Positions 63,744 through 64,000 of a stretch of DNA of 64,000 bases are shown piece by piece. The DNA is taken from contig NZ_JAJIRN010000004.1 of NCBI RefSeq assembly GCF_025717515.1, positions 372,001 through 436,000 of the forward strand. Direction: 5' to 3'. Source of the DNA: Roseateles oligotrophus (lineage in GTDB: Bacteria; Pseudomonadota; Gammaproteobacteria; Burkholderiales; Burkholderiaceae_C). Position 1 is the first letter of the stretch, and each line of letters opens with the position of its first letter. The notes below the pieces were generated by a model. The model was given only the letters and a program-made list of their open reading frames with translations, made no database searches and was not told the DNA's origin. Both the position numbers and the translations under genes were made by a program.

Positions 63744-64000
63744 GGAGAGCTCCTTTCAAGACAAGAATGGCCTGAGCCAGGTTCAAGGTGGTGGGCATAT
63801 GCTTGTTCACCACCTGGGGATCGAAGGCATTGGCCTCGGCCGTCGTGGCCTGGCGCAGCAGCGCCTCGGTCAAAGCAAAGCTGCGTCGCAGCAAGGCGTT
63901 TTCCAGCTGGGCGGCGGCGGCGGCATCGGCCGGCTGAGCGCTGATCAGCAAGGCCATCGAATGGCAGCTGTGCTCCAGCACCTGTTGCAAGACCTCGGAA
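63736..64000 (-). CDS. Unrecognised protein, C-terminal part (5' end outside window)
   Basis: An open frame enters from the right edge and ends at a TGA overlapping the PspA-like start by 8 bases. About 87 residues are visible (ending ILVLKGALHG), Ala/Leu/Gln-rich and helical with no membrane segment. I recognise no family. The overlap makes it the upstream member of the PspA-YqiJ-YqiK operon. Confidence 0.7.
   Translation of the reverse strand, partial: SEVLQQVLEHSCHSMALLISAQPADAAAAAQLENALLRRSFALTEALLRQATTAEANAFDPQVVNKHMPTTLNLAQAILVLKGALHG

Overview
The window is high-GC chromosomal DNA of a betaproteobacterium, order Burkholderiales. Gene content and arrangement (pilT/pilU divergent from yggS, the tag-rpe cluster divergent from apaG, a Bug-type solute receptor, a RAYT transposase) suggest a Rubrivivax/Roseateles-like lineage. 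This placement rests on protein recognition only; no marker gene such as rRNA is present. The cell is probably motile: there is a chemoreceptor behind a sigma-28-like promoter and type IV pilus retraction ATPases.

Layout. 1-7.9 kb: the 3' end of an unrecognised gene, the kinase srkA, then a tightly overlapping operon of a Bug-type periplasmic receptor, a hybrid histidine kinase with two receiver domains and an Hpt domain, and a second kinase with an N-terminal receiver. 7.9-14 kb: htpG behind a sigma-32-like promoter, a UPF0126 channel protein, a DAHP synthase controlled by an apparent aromatic-amino-acid attenuator, and tldD. 14-19 kb: a LysR regulator divergent from a short-chain dehydrogenase, then rsmI head to head with yraN-diaA-dolP. 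19-25 kb: pilT-pilU-oxidoreductase on one strand and yggS plus two multiheme cytochromes c on the other. 25-27 kb: chemoreceptor and a small TonB C-terminal-domain protein.

27.2-31.5 kb is the accessory part: a RAYT transposase element with inverted ends, a truncated second copy exactly 600 bp away, an AT-rich membrane-protein gene and a glycosyltransferase. 31.5-41 kb: an orphan gene with a sigma-28-like promoter matching that of the chemoreceptor, a membrane-anchored cold-shock-domain protein, the GTPase rbgA, an Asp-box lipoprotein, an MFS transporter, mtfA, and a minus-strand group of methyltransferase, DUF2520 protein, diguanylate cyclase and CBS protein. 41-50.7 kb: yjdM, an RND efflux pair, a MocR regulator divergent from a DUF2917 gene with CTGTAC/GTACAG sites between them, and a membrane-anchored serine hydrolase. 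50.7-58 kb: phosphatase-rpe-tag, apaG-recombinase, a 40-codon membrane-protein gene antisense to the start of mltA, an FKBP isomerase and alaC. 58-64 kb: a SulP-STAS-cNMP transporter and a minus-strand operon of an unknown protein, a PspA-like protein, YqiJ and the flotillin YqiK, which runs off the window.

Most genes are ordinary housekeeping. The best candidates for new biology are the leader-peptide attenuator of the DAHP synthase, the receptor/two-kinase relay without a DNA-binding output, the two matching sigma-28-like promoters, the antisense small membrane protein, and the MocR operator array.
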